Below, piece by piece: positions 60,701 through 64,000 of a DNA stretch of 64,000 bases; the first letter of the stretch is position 1, and each line of letters begins with the position of its first letter. The stretch is from assembly GCA_963735495.1 (NCBI GenBank), contig CAVTLG010000005.1, forward strand, positions 1 through 64,000. The letters run 5' to 3'. The stretch is from CAVTLG01 sp963735495. GTDB lineage: Bacteria > Chloroflexota > Ktedonobacteria > Ktedonobacterales > Ktedonobacteraceae. The notes under the pieces are model-generated. The model was not told where the DNA came from. It was given only the letters and a program-made list of their open reading frames with translations, and made no database searches. Position numbers and translations under genes: made by a program.

Positions 60701-60948
60701 CGTGATTTTTCTCCATCACCTGCCTCCAACTCACGGCAAACTTCCCGCAGGAGTTCACGTACTTTCGGATCACGCAAAATGGCAGGGTGCGTTAGATATC
60801 GAGCAATATGTTTCTGAGTAAGTGCTACCCTTTCAGCCTGAAGGAGCAATGCAATCTGTCTGATTTCCTCACAATACCCTTGTAGTCGCTTTTCTCGAAG
60901 CTGGCTTCGATATGCCGTGAAACGCTCAGCAATCGCGTGACAGGCGGC
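60697..60948 (-). pseudogene. C-terminal remnant of a TniQ/TnsD-like protein
   Basis: An open stretch of 83 codons without a start codon: ACHAIAERFTAYRSQLREKR, then LQAERVALTQKHIARYLTHP, AILRDPKVRELLREVCRELE. This helical pattern resembles the C-terminal end of TniQ/TnsD-type target-selection proteins of Tn7-like transposons, from memory of that family. An in-frame stop lies immediately upstream (60949-60951) and no front part is visible. It overlaps the next gene by four bases. Confidence 0.5.
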
Positions 60949-61134
60949 TCAATTGATCTTGTACAAGGTCGTTGGCTGGTAGGAGTATGCACTCAACAAA
61001 CCATTCTCACAAAAGAGACCTTCAGCCATACACCTATTGCTCTATTAAATCATATCACAAATGCTGCATGTTAAATCCCATATTATCCGGCCAGGATATG
61101 CTTTTTTTGGCGATCAAGCTGGGACAGCATGATC
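60949..61134. other. Intergenic region
   Basis: About 186 bp between the TniQ-like remnant and the end of the metallo-beta-lactamase gene; no gene, repeat or RNA recognised. Confidence 0.35.
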
Positions 61135-62007
61135 TCAAAAGCTTTCAAGATCATAGGCAAACGTAATCGGACCATTGTAGTGCAAACCGATAGCGCGTCG
61201 TGTGATAGCGATGTCCTCTGTGTCAAGTGCGTCATGTATTAAGACAAGCGCCTTCACGTTCGCGCATTGTGCCAGAGAGCCAACGGCTTCCGCTGTGAGA
61301 TGCTGGTTCTTCAAGTGGTTCATAAGGAAGGGTTCCACGTAGAACGGTATGTTATGACTCTTCCTGGCCTTGTTCATCCCTGCTTGCGGGTCGATGACTT
61401 CACTGATCAGGAGATCAGCATTGTGAGCCAGGCGCTCAACGTTTGGGCAAGGACCAGTATCGCCAGTGTAGACGATAGAACGATCCAGCAGGTCGAAGCG
61501 ATACGACAGAGATTGGTAGCGTAACGCATACTTGCTACCAGGTTTGAAGCTGTAATGGGTATTGGTAGCGGCGGTGATCCTGGTGGACCCGATTGTGAAC
61601 ATGGAGCCGTCTGTTATTTCGATGACGTTGCATTGCAGGGCGTTCGGAGCTGCGGTCAGCACCTGGGCGGACGTTGTTCTGGCCAGTGGTTGCAGTCCAG
61701 CGATTATCCCATCGACCATCTGCTGCGTTCCAGGGGGTCCGTAGATGGTCAGTTCTCCAGCAATCGGCTCCTGGAAGCGTGTGCCAAGGACCGCAAACAG
61801 ACCACCAGTATGATCGATATGAAGATGGCTAATAATGATCGTGTGTATCGCAGCAAGCGATACACCTGCTTTGCTAAGCTGTGCGAGCGTGCCATCCCCA
61901 GCATCGATAAGGATAACTTGCTCGTTATTATGAAGAAGATGGGCAGGTTGGGAGCGTTGCGGATTGGCTGCTGGCCCGCCCATTGTTCCAAGTGTCGTGA
62001 ATATCAT
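61135..62007 (-). CDS. Metallo-beta-lactamase-fold hydrolase (intact)
   Basis: A 290-residue MBL-fold protein of the ribonuclease Z/arylsulfatase-like type. It has the zinc motif TIIISHLHIDHTGGLFAVLG (HxHxDH), a further His in ATNTHYSFKPGS, the Asp of IVYTGDTGPCPNVERLA and a terminal His in LVLIHDAL. No signal peptide. Substrate cannot be predicted. A degenerate paralogue lies 20 bp upstream on the same strand, so the pair arose by tandem duplication. Confidence 0.85.
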   Translation of the reverse strand: MIFTTLGTMGGPAANPQRSQPAHLLHNNEQVILIDAGDGTLAQLSKAGVSLAAIHTIIISHLHIDHTGGLFAVLGTRFQEPIAGELTIYGPPGTQQMVDGIIAGLQPLARTTSAQVLTAAPNALQCNVIEITDGSMFTIGSTRITAATNTHYSFKPGSKYALRYQSLSYRFDLLDRSIVYTGDTGPCPNVERLAHNADLLISEVIDPQAGMNKARKSHNIPFYVEPFLMNHLKNQHLTAEAVGSLAQCANVKALVLIHDALDTEDIAITRRAIGLHYNGPITFAYDLESF

Positions 62008-62026
62008 GGCACCATCCTATTGATTA

Positions 62027-62782
62027 TTAAAACAGGTCAGGAGATTGACCTTCTGAGCCAGACGCTCGAACATGTGAGTTAGAACCGGCGTCGCCGGTAT
62101 GCAGGAGAGAACGCGTATCCGGCAGATCGCAGCGATATGACACCATGTGAGCAGGTGCCACGTCCGCCTTGTCAATGCCATCATAGGTGCTGGTAGCGGC
62201 AGCGATCCTGACAGATCCGATGGTGAATGTGGAGTCATGCGCTACTTCGACGACCCTGGCCTGTACCATACGCTTCTCCGCAATACGCTTCGCTGCAATC
62301 GGAATATGCGCGAACATGGCTTTGCTGCAATTGACCTGAGGTTGCAGTCCAGTGATCATTCCATCGACCATTTGCTGCGTCCCAGGAGGGCCATAGATGG
62401 TCAGTTCGCCCGTGATACGTTCCTGGAAGCGCATGCCAAGGATCGCGTAGAGACCACCAGTATGCTCAATATCAAGATGACTGATAGTGATCGTCTGAAC
62501 CGATGCCAGCGTCATGCCCACTTTCGCGAGTTGTTCAGCCGCCCCATCTCCTACATCCATAAGGATACTTTGCGTGTCATCACGTCGCTGCTTCTGACGG
62601 TTGAAGAGGCATGTCTGCACGGTTAGCACCAGCGCCAGAAGCACAACGAGGGTAACAGTACTGATGAGCAAGGAGTTTTTTCCGAAGATAGTTACACCGA
62701 TCAGCGCCAGACGTATAACAATGATTATGATGGGAATGAACCAGAGTTTGTTTCCGAGAAAAGCACTCAGCTTGTTTTTCAT
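62027..62782 (-). pseudogene. Degenerate metallo-beta-lactamase paralogue with N-terminal membrane segments
   Basis: A 251-residue frame. Two membrane segments (PIIIIVIRLALIGVTIF and STVTLVVLLALVLTVQ) replace the first 35 residues of its neighbour, then homology begins at DAGDG-like SILMDVGDGAAEQL. The zinc motif has become ISHLDIEHTGG (His to Asp, Asp to Glu). After LLHTGDAG the frame departs from the family; the matching sequence (FERLAQKVNLL) continues in the next frame. Lost ligands, a frameshift and a missing C-terminal third mark it as decaying; an exported binding role is possible but not supported. Confidence 0.65.
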
Positions 62783-62791
62783 TGCACAACC

Positions 62792-63760
62792 TCACTGTGT
62801 AGAGAGATCACTATCAGTCGCAGGACCAGCGTAATTTGCCAGGAAGTCCCGTGTGAGTTGACCACACTCCGCCAGGTTGCTCAACCAGGGGAGATGACCA
62901 GCACCTTGTATGGCATGGAACTCCGAGTATGGCAGTATTTGAGCGATGTGACGACCGGTCTCACTACTGCCAAACGGATCATTCGTGCCCCACAGGAACA
63001 TCGTTGGTTGCTGGACACGCTTGAGTTGCTCCGCAGTTAACGTATGCTCCGGCCTCGGTCCACGCAAACGGTTCGTTCGCTCCATGAGACTGAGCGTCGA
63101 GATGCGATAATGGGGCAGCCGTTGAAAGTGATAGCGGCAAGCAGCCATGGCCGCAGAGGCGCTGGTGCCCGTTTCTGACGGTTGCCTATTGACGGCGAGC
63201 ATTATGATGCCGAACAAGAGGCGATTCAGACCTGGGACAGACAGCAGGCGCAATAAGAGAGGCGGACCGGTGCTGATGAGATTTCCCGGAACGCCCAACA
63301 ACGTGAGGGCAGTCACCCGTTCTGGCCTGTCCAGCGCCAACCACAAACTCCAGTGCCCTCCCATCGAATGGGCGACAACCGAAACGCTCGCAAGCTCAAA
63401 GGCATCGAGCACGGTACTGAGCGTTTCTACGGCAAATTCCCGAAAATCTCCGATGGTACGATGGTCCATCCCATCACTCGTCCCACCACCTGGCCGGTTG
63501 ACTGCGATGATGCGCCGCCCCCGAAGTTCGGCCATTAGAGGGATGAGAGGAAAGGCATCACCAGTATTGCCGGGAACAATCAGGACAGGTTCTCCAGAAC
63601 CGATCTCGGTGACACGTATCCGCATACCCAGGCGAGGCAGAGACACGAAATGTGTCCGAGCCTTTAGACCATAGCAGGCGAGCAACTGCTCTTCCGCGTC
63701 GCGGGCTGCGATGACGCGAGGATCATGCTCGTCGAGGGTTAATAGCTGATGTTGAGACAT
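62792..63760 (-). CDS. Alpha/beta hydrolase
   Basis: A 322-residue alpha/beta-hydrolase. The nucleophile elbow is VVAHSMGGHWSLWLA (Ser), the acid is in LWGTNDPFG (Asp) and the His in IQGAGHLPWLSN. The oxyanion-loop motif is IVPGNTGDAFPL and the strand before NRPGGGTSDG. No signal peptide. The family covers haloalkane dehalogenases, esterases and lactonases; the substrate is not predictable. It precedes the MBL genes on the same strand and starts 9 bases before their group. Confidence 0.88.
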   Translation of the reverse strand: MSQHQLLTLDEHDPRVIAARDAEEQLLACYGLKARTHFVSLPRLGMRIRVTEIGSGEPVLIVPGNTGDAFPLIPLMAELRGRRIIAVNRPGGGTSDGMDHRTIGDFREFAVETLSTVLDAFELASVSVVAHSMGGHWSLWLALDRPERVTALTLLGVPGNLISTGPPLLLRLLSVPGLNRLLFGIIMLAVNRQPSETGTSASAAMAACRYHFQRLPHYRISTLSLMERTNRLRGPRPEHTLTAEQLKRVQQPTMFLWGTNDPFGSSETGRHIAQILPYSEFHAIQGAGHLPWLSNLAECGQLTRDFLANYAGPATDSDLSTQ

Positions 63761-63935
63761 TTTTCTCCTTTTTTTGTGCTCTCTAGCTCATTATTTTCGC
63801 GCCAGGCCGGGCAAACAGGCGAATTAGGAAGACGATGTACCCGTGGCGCTGAGTGCGATACCTTATCAGAACAACTAGAAGAGAGATCGTGGCTCGTAAG
63901 CAACCATTCAGGTTTGCCAACACCAAAGCTCTCAA

Positions 63936-63950
63936 TAGACAACATGTCTA
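63936..63950. promoter_or_regulatory. Perfect palindrome TAGACA-ACA-TGTCTA
   Basis: A 15-bp inverted repeat typical in size of TetR-family operators, about 180 bp upstream of the hydrolase gene. A second site, GTCTAT-N7-ATAGAC, at 63965-63983, uses the same half-site inverted. Their regulator would lie beyond the window. Confidence 0.5.
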
Positions 63951-64000
63951 TCTCATATACACCTGTCTATTTTTAGGATAGACTGAGAGCAGAACATAAG

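Overview
The window reads as chromosomal DNA of a Ktedonobacteria-like member of the Chloroflexota. The grounds are the gene style (large Ser/Thr kinases fused to kelch or WD40 propellers, a MerR-GAF hybrid, Asp23, duplicated Tat genes, rhomboids), an IscB/omega-RNA locus of the kind known to be abundant in Ktedonobacter, and xylan-degrading glycosidases. The assignment is inferred from family knowledge; no search was run.

Layout. 1-484: hairpin-rich DNA without a recognisable gene. 0.5-5.7 kb: thioesterase, membrane protein, frameshifted nadE, M20 peptidase, sigma-like protein. 6.1-15 kb: MerR/GAF/degenerate-GGDEF regulator, P-loop NTPase, a Rho lacking its N-terminal RNA-binding domain, zinc-ribbon protein, pyrimidine-nucleoside phosphorylase, kinase-kelch receptor. 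15.1-21.6 kb: a cobalamin riboswitch and terminator ahead of nrdA, nrdB (class Ic, Phe at the radical site) and metE, a set of B12-independent enzymes. 21.5-26.6 kb: xylan module (frameshifted GH43, secreted GH30-CBM2, divergent LacI regulator with cre-like operators). 26.7-30.2 kb: truncated phosphatase, thioredoxin-like protein and a complete IS4-family element inserted in a palindromic repeat. 30.3-36.5 kb: redox/copper genes (redoxin, Cys-cluster protein, HMA chaperone, cupredoxin, duplicated membrane protein), then small DUF genes, DJ-1 and TetR remnants and a P450 with a short N-terminus. 36.5-40.6 kb: kinase-WD40, MFS pump, small membrane protein. 40.6-42.1 kb: omega-RNA plus iscB. 42.3-47.3 kb: housekeeping run coaD, frameshifted coiled-coil protein, DUF177, rpmF, fabD, Asp23, nusB, acpP. 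47.4-51.3 kb: ECF sigma factor, partner protein and two tatA-tatC modules. 51.4-59.1 kb: kinase-like protein, MFS transporter carrying an in-frame palindromic repeat, membrane proteins, MarC, two rhomboids. 59.4-64 kb: pentapeptide-repeat channel-like protein with an upstream TniQ-like remnant, two metallo-beta-lactamase-fold paralogues (one degenerate), an alpha/beta hydrolase.

How it works together. The clearest regulatory circuits are (i) the B12 riboswitch expected to switch off the B12-independent ribonucleotide reductase and methionine synthase together; (ii) an ECF sigma factor whose own upstream region shares an 18-bp block, with a conserved TGTCACA-N16-CATC arrangement, with the upstream region of the second tatA-tatC pair; (iii) LacI control of xylan genes. 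A family of GGTAGGGGCG-ended palindromes runs through the window: one copy is translated inside a transporter, one supplies the C-terminus and stop of another protein and has been split by the IS4 element, and one lies between nrdA and nrdB. Three single-base frameshifts (nadE, GH43, coiled-coil gene) may be assembly errors.
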